A stretch of DNA of 64,000 bases from Chitinophaga sp. LS1 (GCF_034274695.1 NZ_CP128362.1:8558501-8622500); one strand, 5' to 3'. Positions 9,062 to 19,900 are shown, numbered from the stretch's first letter. A program made the numbers and translations. Notes: a model not told the origin generated them from the sequence alone.

Positions 9062-9313
9062 CTATTCATTCTGGTCATCATCATCTTCTTCGTCCTCGTC
9101 ATCTTCTTCATCACTGTTATCAACTATCATATCCTCTATCCTATGAATTACATTCCTGTCTTGTTTACTATACTGTAATTCAAGACTGATTGTATCTTCA
9201 TCCTCATCTACTTCCATTATGGTATGCTCAAGTTCGTGTTCGCAAATTAAATTGCATACGTCCAGCATAATATTGGCCGGTATATCAAATACCTGTCTTG
9301 TGAGTTTAGTCAT
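9062..9313 (-). CDS. Small acidic protein
   Basis: 83 residues, with a folded-looking N-terminal half (MTKLTRQVFDIPANIMLDVCNLICEHELEHTI) and a long Asp/Glu tail (SDEEDDEDEEDDDDQNE). No family recognised. It sits between the recombinase module and the XRE regulator, all on the minus strand, with two 17-bp direct repeats upstream that could be operators. Such acidic proteins in mobile elements can be DNA mimics or antitoxin-like, but nothing here proves it. Confidence 0.5.
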   Translation of the reverse strand: MTKLTRQVFDIPANIMLDVCNLICEHELEHTIMEVDEDEDTISLELQYSKQDRNVIHRIEDMIVDNSDEEDDEDEEDDDDQNE

Positions 9314-9493
9314 AGTTTTTTTCTACAAAATTACCACCGTCGAAAAAGGCAATGTCCGGATTATGTAGATTTGTGTAGTTTTATGTCGAATTTTACCTGA
9401 TTATGTCGAATTATGTCTAATTAGTTAGACCAGCCATAAAAACAAGGGAGCAGTAATGCCTAGTCCAGGATTATCTCACGAGACATTGCCATT

Positions 9494-9532
9494 TGAAAAC
9501 CGATTGAAAACATAATGAAAACCGATTGAAAA
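9494..9532 (+). repeat. Two 17-bp direct repeats
   Basis: TGAAAACCGATTGAAAA occurs at 9494-9510 and again at 9516-9532, 22 bp apart (about two helical turns), with a further half copy after. They lie upstream of the acidic-protein gene and downstream of the XRE gene, so they may be operators for the regulator encoded next door. This is inference; only the repeats are seen. Confidence 0.45.
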
Positions 9533-9568
9533 TGATTGAACACAATTTGATTTCAGTTGAAAGTATGT

Positions 9569-9853
9569 TTAAATAGTGTTGTTCCGGTCTTTATCCTCTG
9601 CACGACCTAACATTTCCACCATGTCAACCTTATAATACTTACAAAGTCGCAGTAATCTTGAGACATAGAAGTTTTTGTACAGTCCTCTTTCTATCTGACT
9701 TATTATGCTGGATGACATTTTTGTATCCTTTGCAACGACCTTTATACTTTTCTTTTGACTTTTCCTCAATGAATACAATTCTACCCCAAGACAATATATA
9801 AAGACCTTCAATCTTTGTTCTGTATTATGCCTCTTACTACTAGGCTGCCTCAT
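9569..9853 (-). CDS. XRE-family helix-turn-helix regulator
   Basis: 94 residues. An HTH_3 domain fills most of the protein: LRKSQKKSIKVVAKDTKMSSSIISQIERGLYKNFYVSRLLRLCKYYKVDM. A basic N-terminus (RQPSSKRHN) precedes it. Its start overlaps the stop of the nucleotidyltransferase-HEPN gene by 4 nt, so the two are probably co-translated. It would act as a DNA-binding repressor in the cytoplasm, perhaps of this operon. Confidence 0.75.
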   Translation of the reverse strand: MRQPSSKRHNTEQRLKVFIYCLGVELYSLRKSQKKSIKVVAKDTKMSSSIISQIERGLYKNFYVSRLLRLCKYYKVDMVEMLGRAEDKDRNNTI

Positions 9854-10752
9854 TGGCTATCTAAATTTAAAGGAAAGCTAATTGGTTGAATGGCTTCTAT
9901 GCAAAGCTTTTTCTTCTCATATAGTTTTTCTACTAAGCCAATTAAGGTTGCAACTCTTTCCATTATTATTTGGGCTACTTCAATAGATACTGTGAATTTC
10001 TCGTTATAACGAGCGTCTGAATATGCCCTATTTAGTGTATTAAAAAGGTATGTTTCTTCCTTTGTAAGTCGTGGGAAAACAACATGTAATTCCTGGGAGA
10101 AATTACATGTCAGGTCTAACAACCGGGAAAGGTTACGGGTTGTAGGTCGATAGCCTGTACAAACCTTTAATATAGCAATACAGGCATGTTCTACTGAATG
10201 GTGTAAATCAATAATGGTCTGTTCATACCAGCCATTCTCAAAAGAATAGTTAGCCGTCTTGAAAAAACGATGCGCCAAACCAAAATATCTTTGCCAGTTA
10301 TCATCTATCAATTTATTCAATACAGTGCTTTCCAGTTTTTTTGCTTGAACGGGTATATCGGTGTCATTATTATATAGGATCGCGCCATAACGAAATACAG
10401 TAGAAACAAACCGCTTACCATTCTCTAATCCCTTGTTAACAGCTTTCTGATGCTCCACAATCGTAGTAGCATCACACTCTACCGCAGCTGCATGTTTCTC
10501 TACAATTTCAATTATTTCATGATTGGGTCTTTTCTCATTATCATTGGTTATGAGCAATAAATCAAAAGTTGGATACATTGTCCTAACATTGGTTTCGCTA
10601 TCGAAGAAGCAACTCCAATCACTCATGGTAGTGGTACGATAGCCATAACATATAATTTTTATAGGAGAAACAGTTTCTACAATTTTTTGAATTAATTGTA
10701 CCAGTATCGCTAATTGTGGTTTAGAAAGCTGTTGGATATTCATTGTGTTCAT
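9850..10752 (-). CDS. Nucleotidyltransferase-like/HEPN fusion protein
   Basis: 300 residues. The N-terminal ~110 residues look like a minimal nucleotidyltransferase fold (VSPIKIICYGYRTTTMSD...FDLLLITND), though the usual GS motif is replaced by YGYR, so catalysis is doubtful. The C-terminal half is HEPN-like (YFGLAHRFFKTANYSF...IIDLHHSVEHACIAILKVCTGYRP). MNT-HEPN pairs are often toxin-antitoxin systems in which MNT AMPylates the HEPN ribonuclease; fused forms are common in Bacteroidetes. It sits between a histidine kinase gene and an XRE gene on one strand, with spacing of 1 nt and a 4-nt overlap. Confidence 0.7.
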   Translation of the reverse strand: MNTMNIQQLSKPQLAILVQLIQKIVETVSPIKIICYGYRTTTMSDWSCFFDSETNVRTMYPTFDLLLITNDNEKRPNHEIIEIVEKHAAAVECDATTIVEHQKAVNKGLENGKRFVSTVFRYGAILYNNDTDIPVQAKKLESTVLNKLIDDNWQRYFGLAHRFFKTANYSFENGWYEQTIIDLHHSVEHACIAILKVCTGYRPTTRNLSRLLDLTCNFSQELHVVFPRLTKEETYLFNTLNRAYSDARYNEKFTVSIEVAQIIMERVATLIGLVEKLYEKKKLCIEAIQPISFPLNLDSQ

Positions 10753-10753
10753 A

Positions 10754-11515
10754 TTAATGAATTAAATTTTTAACAATTGGGTTGGCCTGACATTGTGTAT
10801 CAATAAGAAATAAAAAGGTCGTTCCTTTCTTATCGCTTTTAGCCAACATTAGATCACCGCCTAAAGAAGAAGCATAGAGTTTACTGATATATAAACCTAA
10901 TCCCATTCCCCCTAAACCTTTATCAATTGGCTGAAACGGCTGAAATAAGAAAGGAATTTTATCAGCAGGAATTCCCTCCCAATGATCAGATATTTGAAAT
11001 AACAAACGGGTTTCTCCCAAAGAACTGATACATATTAAGACATCTGTATCAGAGGGGGCAAATTTCAAAGCGTTGTCTATTAAGTTCTTTAAAATCTGCT
11101 CCAGCTTTATTTCATCCGTCACAATGAACTCTGGCACCGCACGGCGAAGACTGATTCTGATTTTGACCGAACGGGTGGAAGTGAGTAACTTATACTGCTG
11201 AATCTGTTCTTTTAACCATTGGCGGATCTGGATACGTTTCGATACTATATTTGTAGATAGTCTCCCATCTCCAATAGTGGTTGTTGCCATCATGTTATTT
11301 AAAACATGCAGCACATTCACACTCATACAATTAATGTGAGAAAGGTAAAAGTTCGCATTCTTCCTGCAATCCTTTTCATTTAGGAGCATTTTACTTGCAG
11401 TACAGATACCCGCTATTTGTGTTCTCATTTCATGGGCTAACATTCCCATGAATCGCTGCATAGCTTCTATATCTGCGGGATATGTTCCGCCCGAATTATT
11501 AGGTGATAATTTCAT
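10754..11515 (-). CDS. Compact sensor histidine kinase without sensor domain
   Basis: 253 residues. The HisKA box is near the N-terminus (MLAHEMRTQIAGI, His28 as phospho-acceptor), then a HATPase_c domain with N-box LIDNALKFAP, a degenerate G1 box (DHWEGIP, where DxGxGIP is usual) and G2 GGMGLGLYISK. No transmembrane or PAS segment precedes the H-box and no response regulator lies beside it, so input and partner are unknown. It is one base away from the MNT-HEPN gene, suggesting co-expression. Confidence 0.8.
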   Translation of the reverse strand: MKLSPNNSGGTYPADIEAMQRFMGMLAHEMRTQIAGICTASKMLLNEKDCRKNANFYLSHINCMSVNVLHVLNNMMATTTIGDGRLSTNIVSKRIQIRQWLKEQIQQYKLLTSTRSVKIRISLRRAVPEFIVTDEIKLEQILKNLIDNALKFAPSDTDVLICISSLGETRLLFQISDHWEGIPADKIPFLFQPFQPIDKGLGGMGLGLYISKLYASSLGGDLMLAKSDKKGTTFLFLIDTQCQANPIVKNLIH

Positions 11516-11554
11516 AACAGAATTTTGAGAGTGATGGCGTAAAGAACCTATTCA

Positions 11555-12138
11555 TTAATTACCTAAATCAATGGAAAATTGGTTCTCCTTTACGAATGAA
11601 ACAGAAATGGGTGGCAATTCTAAACAGACATTTTCTATCAACTCTTTTATATCATCGAAAGACTGGGGAGAATTTTCAGGAACTACGACGAGATAATCAT
11701 ATTTAGGCTCATGTTGGCTGTCTGCATCAATATTACACAGCGTGTAAATGCGTTTTGGCTTAACCGAATCTGTAATAATTTGGATAATTTTTTCTTCATG
11801 TTGCTTTTTCCAAAGTTGGACAGATGTTGAATGTCTGTCACTTCACTTACCTGCAACTCTTTCTTCTTTTTGTATTCCTCATTGATTAAATGTGCAGCCT
11901 CTATGAGTTTCTGTATTTTTTCGTATAGTTCGACAATTGAAACCCTAACATACTTATAGCTTTCCTTATTGAACTTTCCCGTTACGGCAGCTTTAAAAAA
12001 TTCCCAGAATGTTCTTCTTACTTCTGGCAATCCACAATAATCAAAAAACTCATAAAGTACCAGGTAAGGGTCTTTAATGTGTTCAGTTCTGAGATTCTGG
12101 GGGAAATATGCTGAATCTGGGTAGTCATTGTAACTCAT
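11555..12138 (-). pseudogene. Bacteroidetes hypothetical protein, frameshifted
   Basis: The start at 12138 (MSYNDYPDSAYFPQNL) reads through about residue 105 (VSEVTDIQ), after which the frame becomes nonsense. A one-base shift near 11825 opens SVQLWKKQHEEKIIQIITDSVKPKRIYTLCN...DYLVVVPENS...FDLG-type sequence to the stop at 11555-11557. Total 584 nt is 3n+2, a single missing base. The second part resembles the start of nucleotidyltransferase-like domains (KPKRIYTL...YDYLVVV). The N-terminal part matches a protein type common beside regulators in Bacteroidetes mobile regions; its function is unknown. Confidence 0.55.
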
Positions 12139-12339
12139 ACCAGGCTAGGTTTAAGGGTTAACAAATAAGCATCCGACCGAAATAGACAAGAAGTAATTAC
12201 AGTTAAAAAATAAGGGTGATAGCTGTTATTAGCCTTACAATTCATAGCAAAAGTTAAAAGGTGAGAAATAGGAATTGAATTGCTTGTAAGGACTAACCAG
12301 CCTGGGTAGGAATAAAAGAGACGTGGGTTAGTCCTTACC

Positions 12340-12470
12340 GTCCCCATGGGCTACGACACCCTGAACCGAATAAGAACGCCCACGCCTATGACGTGAGCGA
12401 TTTACCTTATTTCTCGGGTTCTTAGAAGGTCGTAGTTTCAGGGGACCGAGAATTAAAGCAAACGCGCTTA
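12340..12470 (+). other. GC-richer, possibly structured intergenic segment
   Basis: In an AT-rich gap this stretch is distinctly GC-richer and carries a stem TTCTCGG (12411-12417) with CCGAGAA (12446-12452) around a 28-nt loop. No open frame on either strand is convincing. It could be a leader or small RNA, or a remnant; orientation is not established. Confidence 0.25.
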
Positions 12471-12587
12471 ATATTTTAAGTGTTTGCAATTTAGATTATT
12501 GTCATGAAGTATTGAAACACATTGTTATATAATTTTTTAATAGTACAGAAAGTCTTTAAATAAGTATCGATTTTCGGCACTATTTTA

Positions 12588-12902
12588 GTGAAAATCTATC
12601 ATAATTTCAAATATGATGACAGAATTTCTATAATTTTTTATTTTCCCTCTATAAATATTTATAGAAAACCTTTACAATCAATAACTAAGCTAGGGGAATA
12701 TCTTATACTCAAATCTGTTAATAAGTCAGAAGTGGCACGTAAAACAGGGTTAAGTAAAGCACGATTAAGTGAATTAACCTTAAAGGAGAAAGCCTGGTTG
12801 AGAGCAGAGGAATTATATATCATTGCTTTAGCGATTGGGGTAGAGCCATGTGAAATATTAGAATTTACATGTGGACATTTACGAAAAAAAAAGGATTTAT
12901 GA
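12588..12902 (+). CDS. XRE/Cro-like helix-turn-helix protein
   Basis: About 104 residues if the GTG at 12588 is used; there is no in-frame ATG, and the first ~30 residues are poorly HTH-like, so the true start may be later. The core (LGEYLILKSVNKSEVARKTGLSKARLSELTL...ELYIIALAIGVEPCEIL) is a clear HTH_3 fold. It stands alone on the plus strand upstream of the HEPN gene and may regulate it. Confidence 0.65.
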   Translation: MKIYHNFKYDDRISIIFYFPSINIYRKPLQSITKLGEYLILKSVNKSEVARKTGLSKARLSELTLKEKAWLRAEELYIIALAIGVEPCEILEFTCGHLRKKKDL

Positions 12903-13262
12903 GATACCGGTATTATTAAACTTGGTTAATTTACCGTACCAACATACGTTGATTCTTTTACATATTTTTATGTAACAAAAAGGCTGTACAAGTATTAAAT
13001 TAATCCTCTCTCGGAATTTATCTACATAATTCTATCATATATTATTATCCAAATATCAAGTTTGATTTTATTGATCTAAATTCCTTTTTTAAAAACCCCA
13101 ATATCGTCTTCAAACTTAACTTTCGAAGTTATAAATTGAGGGGAAAATTCTTAAGCCCAATTCTATATCGAAATAAAATATATTTTACTACGCAAAAAGA
13201 CTTCGCACTTGTAACATATTTTGACCACCGTATATATCGTAGCTAATAATAACGTTAATCAC
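12903..13262. other. Non-coding gap
   Basis: About 360 bp of very AT-rich DNA between the HTH gene and the HEPN-like gene. No convincing frame, hairpin terminator or repeat was seen. Confidence 0.4.
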
Positions 13263-13916
13263 ATGTCTTTTCATCATTCAAAAATCAATCTTACCCTAGG
13301 TTTAATAAACAATGCATATAGTGATTATATAGCAGCCAGAGTTTTATTAAATAAAGATCTTATAATACAAGGAGCAATTCTAGCAAGTACCGCTATTGAA
13401 AAATATCTCAAAGTTTTAATTTGTGCTTGCACGGGTAAAATAGTACAAATTCATTTAACTAAACTAGAAGAAATCAAGGCCCAGATTGAAAAAATCGGAT
13501 ATTCAGTATTGTTTGAAAAAATTGATCTGAAATTTCTTGAAATTTTATCTAAAGTATATAAGCTCAGATATTACGATACGATCAAAAAACCTACAACAGT
13601 AGGCTTTTTTAAAAATCAATTTTTAGGGGAATTGGACGGTACTGAAGCATTATTTAAAAAGATTATTAATCCCTATAATAGTGAGACTAATGAAGTTATT
13701 CTTACTCCATTTAAGCGGGAGTTAAAAAACAGTAATCCTGATTTACTTACTAACAATTGGGTAGCCACAGGTGATAAGAACAAAAAGAATTTTATGGAAA
13801 CTGATGCCGTTGGATTTGCTATTCATATATTACCTTACAATCTATTGGAAGAAATTCATATACATTCCAGGCCTATGAATTTATTATATGAAGGATCAAT
13901 GGACGATAGATGTTAA
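13263..13916 (+). CDS. HEPN-like protein
   Basis: About 217 residues from the ATG at 13263 (an open TTG start at 13221 is less likely). The N-terminal half resembles HEPN helices: LGLINNAYSDYIAARVLLNKDLIIQGAILASTAIEKYLKVLICACTG, followed by HLTKLEEI where HEPN proteins have their His-containing helix. The C-terminal half is unassigned. HEPN proteins are often RNases or their inactive relatives in defence and toxin-antitoxin loci; I do not see an unambiguous Rx4-6H motif, so activity is uncertain. Confidence 0.6.
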   Translation: MSFHHSKINLTLGLINNAYSDYIAARVLLNKDLIIQGAILASTAIEKYLKVLICACTGKIVQIHLTKLEEIKAQIEKIGYSVLFEKIDLKFLEILSKVYKLRYYDTIKKPTTVGFFKNQFLGELDGTEALFKKIINPYNSETNEVILTPFKRELKNSNPDLLTNNWVATGDKNKKNFMETDAVGFAIHILPYNLLEEIHIHSRPMNLLYEGSMDDRC

Positions 13917-14168
13917 ATCTGATAAGGGATCGACTCAATAAGTGATAATAGTATCGAGTGAGCTTCCTCATTACCTTTTTTTCATTTTAGTTCGGTTATA
14001 AGACTTTTTTAATTATGAACATCGCTTTTCCATATAGTCTCCTAATTAAAAGTTACCGGACCATTGGTTGTGAAAAATTAATAGAATTACTATTTCCAGA
14101 GCTACAGGTAAAACATTGATAAATTCCCTTTGATCCATTAAATTTAATCTTAAAAAAAGCCCCATTAA

Positions 14169-16388
14169 ATGCAACCAGAAGAATCTACACCACATGAATA
14201 CTCAAGGGAGCAAATTGGTAATTTCCATGAAGAAATGCTTGGATCTCTTCCGGACAAGATTAAGCAAAACTATCAAGTGCTTCAAGAGAGATCCAAGCCT
14301 TTCAACAGTTTTCAGCTGATTGCCAATATAAGCCATTACAACCATCAGCACGATGCAAATGAGTATAGTGATTACCGGGATGGCAGGATGTTTATAATCT
14401 CGGAAATCGTGGCTATTCATTGCCTAAAAAGTAGCTTCAAAGAAACATGTGAGGTTCCTGCTCTTGAGTTTTATGAGGCGGTCCAGGAAATTCAGGAGAG
14501 TACTTCAAGCTATTTTGGATTAAGTTCTGCTTTGGAAATGGACCAGCAGTATAACCAAAATGCCTCAACCCTAGAGCAGATTACCCATAAGCTTCACAGA
14601 GATGAAGTTGTAGTCAGAAATCCAGGGCACCCTGACTATCATTTACTTTTCAATTCTGAACTTTACGAACCTCTTAAACAAGAATTGACTAATTATTTTG
14701 GTTTCAGCCTCGAGGAATCAATCATTATACGCCAGCAGGTGTTTAAAATGATTAATGAGAGGTTCCAGGTGCAGATAAAAAATGTAAAGCTCCAAGCAAG
14801 CAAGCTTGTTGAGCAGGTTGAAAACTATAAAAGAAATGGAAAGTTTCCCGAGGAATCTCCTTTGATAAAGGAGCAATTTAAAGAACTTAAAAACACGCCC
14901 GCTAAGCGGTTATATAAGTTGTTCCTAGGACATTATACTAATGAAATATTATTTAATCTTCAGAATGTTTACGCCTTCACTGCGGAGGAACTTGCAGTAT
15001 ATTGTAAGCTTTCGGTTGACTCCGTCAAAAAATTCCTCACACAATTATCGGTAAGATTCGGAGAAGTGGATCCTAATCAGGATTTAATAATAGCAAATAG
15101 TATCCTAAAAAGTAAACCCATCATTAATCATGGCGAGTACTACATTATTCCATCTTTTTCATTACTCACTTGGAGCGTAGAACCATTATATGAAAACTTT
15201 ATTAAAACAAGCCCTAAATTATCTGCCAAATTTAAAGATAATAAGCACGATTTCCTTCTAACCAAAGGTATGGAGTACTTCTCTAGATTGTTTAGCCACG
15301 GTACCATGCATCCTCAAAATCTTTTCTATGAAAAAGATGGGAATGTCTGCGAAACTGATGGACTAATCGCATACGACACTATATTATTTGTGATTGAGGC
15401 TAAAGGAAATCGAATCACGAGCAAGGCTAAAGAAGGTAATTTTCAACGCACCGAATCGCATTTAAAAGACCTAATAAAAGATGCCACGCTTCAGGGTAAA
15501 CGAACTGTAGATTTTATTAGGGAGTCAGGGGAAGCAGTGTTTTTCACCAAAGGAAAAAAAGAAATTATCATAATTGACTCCAAAAAATATGACGAAATAT
15601 TTATTGTCAGCCTCACCCTTGAGCCTGTAGGTCATTTGACACCGTTGATTAAGGTAGCTAACGACCTAAATTTCTTTCCAGAACATGTATTCCCTTGGAT
15701 TATCAGCTTGTACGACCTAGTAGTTATAGCTGATCACATAGAACTAGACATACTGTTTCTACATTATTTAAGGAGACGCCAGCGCTTTCTTCAGTTCGAA
15801 TATTTTCAGATATACGAAGAAATCGATATGCTTGCCTACTACCTTAACAATGGATTGTATGTTGAGCATATATTGAATGAGATTCAAGAAAATAGTATTA
15901 CTGGGATGAGCTTTGATAATAACACAGATGCCATTAATGACTATTATAACTACATGTTTGGACACAAAAAAAAGTTTACTCCGAAGGTGAAAAGCCATTT
16001 GCCAGAAGACTTTATTAAACTTTTGATAGCAATAGAAAATTCTAGTATCTCGCATCGAACCAAGATCATGCTGGAAATGTTGTCTGCCAATACAGAATCT
16101 ATTAAAAAGCTCATGGCATACATCAAAAAGGTCAGAAATCAATATCGTAAAGATAGAAAACTACATGACTGTTCGATTTGTTTTGGAAGTGGTGACAATC
16201 AAACAGGTATTACTTATATGATAGCCAAGGATCATCAGGAATTGGATTTTATGCTTTATCATTTCTGTTTGAATAAATTCAACAGTTTAAAGCCTGTTGC
16301 CTGGGTAGGCATCGGCGATGTTGATCCAGATAATAATTATAATATTCGTTGTAGTTTTATCGCTATGGTGCAATTCGAGGAGCAATAG
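14169..16388 (+). CDS. Large protein with PD-(D/E)XK-type nuclease core
   Basis: 739 residues, start ATG 14169. The N-terminal half is helical with no recognised domain. Around residues 394-415 there is a restriction-endonuclease-like signature: ETDGLIAYDTILFVIEAKG, i.e. an Asp, a strand, then E-x-K. After it come helical regions and a C-terminal part (SICFGSGDNQTGITYMIAKDHQELDF). It is the first gene of a four-gene plus-strand run with a GHKL ATPase and a second E-x-K protein, a layout typical of antiphage systems. Specific function is unknown. Confidence 0.65.
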   Translation: MQPEESTPHEYSREQIGNFHEEMLGSLPDKIKQNYQVLQERSKPFNSFQLIANISHYNHQHDANEYSDYRDGRMFIISEIVAIHCLKSSFKETCEVPALEFYEAVQEIQESTSSYFGLSSALEMDQQYNQNASTLEQITHKLHRDEVVVRNPGHPDYHLLFNSELYEPLKQELTNYFGFSLEESIIIRQQVFKMINERFQVQIKNVKLQASKLVEQVENYKRNGKFPEESPLIKEQFKELKNTPAKRLYKLFLGHYTNEILFNLQNVYAFTAEELAVYCKLSVDSVKKFLTQLSVRFGEVDPNQDLIIANSILKSKPIINHGEYYIIPSFSLLTWSVEPLYENFIKTSPKLSAKFKDNKHDFLLTKGMEYFSRLFSHGTMHPQNLFYEKDGNVCETDGLIAYDTILFVIEAKGNRITSKAKEGNFQRTESHLKDLIKDATLQGKRTVDFIRESGEAVFFTKGKKEIIIIDSKKYDEIFIVSLTLEPVGHLTPLIKVANDLNFFPEHVFPWIISLYDLVVIADHIELDILFLHYLRRRQRFLQFEYFQIYEEIDMLAYYLNNGLYVEHILNEIQENSITGMSFDNNTDAINDYYNYMFGHKKKFTPKVKSHLPEDFIKLLIAIENSSISHRTKIMLEMLSANTESIKKLMAYIKKVRNQYRKDRKLHDCSICFGSGDNQTGITYMIAKDHQELDFMLYHFCLNKFNSLKPVAWVGIGDVDPDNNYNIRCSFIAMVQFEEQ

Positions 16389-16583
16389 CAATGATATACC
16401 ACCTTACATTTTCAGCGTGTAAACATTTAAAATAAAGATTAAAATATCATTATATGGTAAGTAAGCATGAAACTGGAAAATATATGTAACTACGCATCAC
16501 ATATATTTTATTATACTTTTTACTTTAAAGTAGAATCTAAGCTAAATAAATGGTTATTAAAAATCCCCCATCAATCTACCAAT

Positions 16584-16958
16584 ATGAATGAAATTGTGCG
16601 CAATAAACTCATAGCAACTGCACGGGCAAAAGGAGAGCAGACTATAACCTATCAGGAATTATCAGACCAATGTGAACTAGGTTTGGTTATGCGAGATTCC
16701 GAATATGCACGGTCGGAGATAGGTAGAATATTAGGTGAGATATCGGCTTATGAGCATAGGCATGAACGCCCCCTATTGAGCGCACTTGTATTGACTAAAG
16801 GAAGTAATTATGAAGGTGATGGCTTTTTTAAGATTTGCGAAGAACTAGGCTTTGGCCCATGGCGAAAACTTCAGAAGGATATAACGTTTCCTATAATTCA
16901 AATGAAGCGCTGTTACGCTTTCTGGAAAGATGAAGAAAATTTTGGACGCTATTACTGA
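16584..16958 (+). CDS. Small hypothetical protein in the nuclease/ATPase run
   Basis: 124 residues from the ATG at 16584 (MNEIVRNKLIATARAKGEQ). The frame is open from 16467, but the extra 39 residues are AT-rich and unlike a protein start, so the internal ATG is preferred. It ends with FWKDEENFGRYY and has a conserved-looking middle (LVMRDSEYARSEIGRILGEISAYEH...LTKGSNYEGDGFF). I do not recognise the family with certainty; it resembles short proteins that accompany restriction-type genes. It lies 26 bp before the GHKL ATPase gene. Confidence 0.6.
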   Translation: MNEIVRNKLIATARAKGEQTITYQELSDQCELGLVMRDSEYARSEIGRILGEISAYEHRHERPLLSALVLTKGSNYEGDGFFKICEELGFGPWRKLQKDITFPIIQMKRCYAFWKDEENFGRYY

Positions 16959-16984
16959 TAGAAAGACAAAAAACATTAAATGGC

Positions 16985-19900
16985 ATGTATACTTGGGAAC
17001 AAATCAATGAAGAAAAGGATAAAATTTCCGTAGAAAGTCATAGCGAGGCTGTTTTTACGGGTATTAATGAAACTATTCTTGAAGGAGATAACCAGGCACG
17101 CTGGTTTTGGGAACTTTTGCAAAATGCTAAAGATGCTGTTGAAGATAACCAAACAGTCAGTGTACGGTTAATTATTACAGAGAATGAAGTTGTATTCAAA
17201 CATGACGGCAATACTTTTGAACTGGCTGAAATACTTAAGCTGATCACACAGGGCTCCAGTAAAAAAGGCAAAGCCGGTAAAACAGGGCGCTTCGGGACCG
17301 GTTTCATTGCTACTTATATTTTATCAAGAAAAGTTCGGATCCGGGGTACATTAGACGATAGTACAACATTTAATTTTATACTGGACCGGGAAGCAGATAA
17401 AGCGCCTGATTTCCTGATAAAACAGCAGCAGTCCACAATGGATTTTTATACATCTTTCAATAGGGAGAACCAAGCTGACCTCGGACCTTTTACAACCAGC
17501 TTTACTTACCAACTGAGCGATATTGGTAAAACCGCATCAACTTCAGGGCTTGAAGAGATTGCCGAATACTTGCCCTATGTACTTGCCTTCAACCCGAAAT
17601 TTAAAAATATAAGCGTTAATGTCAAAGGGGTGGAAATGCTTTATGAAAAATTGAAGTCCATAATATACCAAGGCTATTCTCACTTGTTGGAAGAAGTTGG
17701 CATTACATATAGCATTGAAGGAGAACCTGCCCAACAATCGGTTATTAAAGTAATTGGAGATAATTGGCAATCAGGTTTCAAAATTGAGATCACAGGGGAT
17801 AGCCGCACGTTTACATCACCGAATACACACACGCCGAATTTATTTGCGTCTTTTCCGCTTTTGGGCACCGAAGTCCTCGGCTTGCCATTCGTTATACACT
17901 CCGCAACGTTTGGCCTTAAGCATGAACGGAACGGGGTATTTCTTGGTACGGGCACCAACGAAGTCATATTGCAGAATAAAAAAAGCATTGAGGAAGCAGT
18001 TGCGACGCTGCCATCGATCTTAGAATGGTCTTTGGCGCAAAATGTTGAACATCGGTTTAATATCATCACATTTTACGACCGGCAGGGACCTAAATGGCTG
18101 GATGAACAGTGGCTAAAGTCCGTTAAACTTTCAGCGATTACTAATATTATTTCGATTCCATTAGTTACGACCCAGGGAAGTGATAATACACCTATAACAA
18201 TCGCTGATCTCATTATTCCTGGAGAAGGTGATACAGCCACACGCAATACAATGCTTACGCTGCTTAAAGATTTTGCACCAGCAAAAATCCCACTTGAAGA
18301 TGAAGCGGATAAGTGGCATCAATTTGTTGTGAATGCTGCATCTTTTCCTGATGAAAACCAGACAATTCAGAAGAAAAAATTTATGCTTCCCGATTTCTGC
18401 TCTCTGATAGAGAACGAGGATAATCTGCCCAGCTTGCAGAAGAAATTGGGCACAAGGGCCGCCATTCCATGGTTGAATGAGTTGTATATATTGCTTGGCG
18501 GTGGAGATATCAGCCTATTTTATAAATCAGCGCTAGTACCCGTGCAAAGCAAGCAATTGGTTAAAGTAGATGTAAGTATCAAAATTGACGAAATAAAAGA
18601 TGAAACTTTATACGCCGTTTCAGAGTTATTGGGTACAAATTTGTTCCCTACATTAGTTGAACCTGGTATCGAGCTTCCGATTGATCTTTGCGGATCATAT
18701 AAGAAGGAAGATCTCGTCAATAAACTGATCGCTGAAAATGCACTTCAGCCTGTTACCGCTTTTTTGGATCCGAAACTGATGAAGGCGAATGCCCTAATGT
18801 TAAAATGGTTGATTGTAAACAAGAGGGGAAATTTTATTAATGCTTTCTTAGTTATTACCGCAGGTGAAGATCAAAGTAGGAACATTATTTTCTTTAAGCA
18901 CCCTCTTGGCGCTTATTCGGATAAAAAGCAAAAATTACTGGCACCAAAATCTATCTGGCGCAATACGTTTAAGTTGTTTGAAAAGCTGGTTAGAGACCGT
19001 GATTGCCTGCATCATGTCTATGCAGAAATTCTAAGTAAAGACGAATTGGAATGGTTGGCGGATAACTGGTTTATTCATTTGTCGCCATTGATCAAATGGA
19101 CAACTCCCCTAAACAAAAGTGTAGCTACCCAACTGTTGAAAGACCCAGAAAAGGAGAATTTATTGTTTGATGAAAATGAGTTTAGCAAAATTGAGGAAAT
19201 AACTTACAGTGATTTCGCGTTTTTTACAGCCACTGACAACCATATTTTATCTAATAGTTCGACTGCGCAATCGTCTATAGAAATTTTGCAATTTGCGCTT
19301 GAGGAAGCGGTAATGGTGGATGACGACTATAATCAATTTCATATGGTAACACTGAAGTCAGGACAGCAGGTAGAATTTAGAAAGGCTTTATGGGTAGGCC
19401 GTCTGAAAAACAATCAGTGGATCAACGTTAAAAACATTTCCGGCGAAGCAGCCCAGCATTATTCGGCAGAGCGTCCATCATCTCAAAATCTATCAGGCTT
19501 GATCAACTCAGCGCCATATCTTAAAACACTCATCAGGAATGAAAAGGCAACTGAGTTACTAAATCTACTTGGAGTTAGCGTCTCTGACCTACTTAAAAAC
19601 ACTTTAAGTACTGACGCTGAAAAAGTTGCCTGGGAACGTGCTTTTACCGCTTTATTGACCGCAAATTTAGACCCTGTACTAGCTGAGGTTATGTTGAAAG
19701 ACAGAAGTCTTCAAAACGAGTATCGAAAGCGCCAGCAAAATATGGAGTTAATCAACCGTAATCAACAAATTGGTGGACTATTAGAAAAGGAATTCAAGAA
19801 GCTATTTTTAAGACCCGAACTCCTTCATCTTGACATTGAGCGAAGGCCATTTGGAAGTGACTATATTATCTCACCGGAGAGTTCTGATTTGGTTGATGAA

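Noticed and set aside
12135..12347. 70-residue minus-strand open frame
   Set aside because: Low-complexity, no domain, lies between genes in a region of mixed composition; no support beyond being open.
13221..13262. Upstream TTG start for the HEPN-like gene
   Set aside because: Adds 14 AT-rich residues without HEPN similarity; the ATG at 13263 is a better start.
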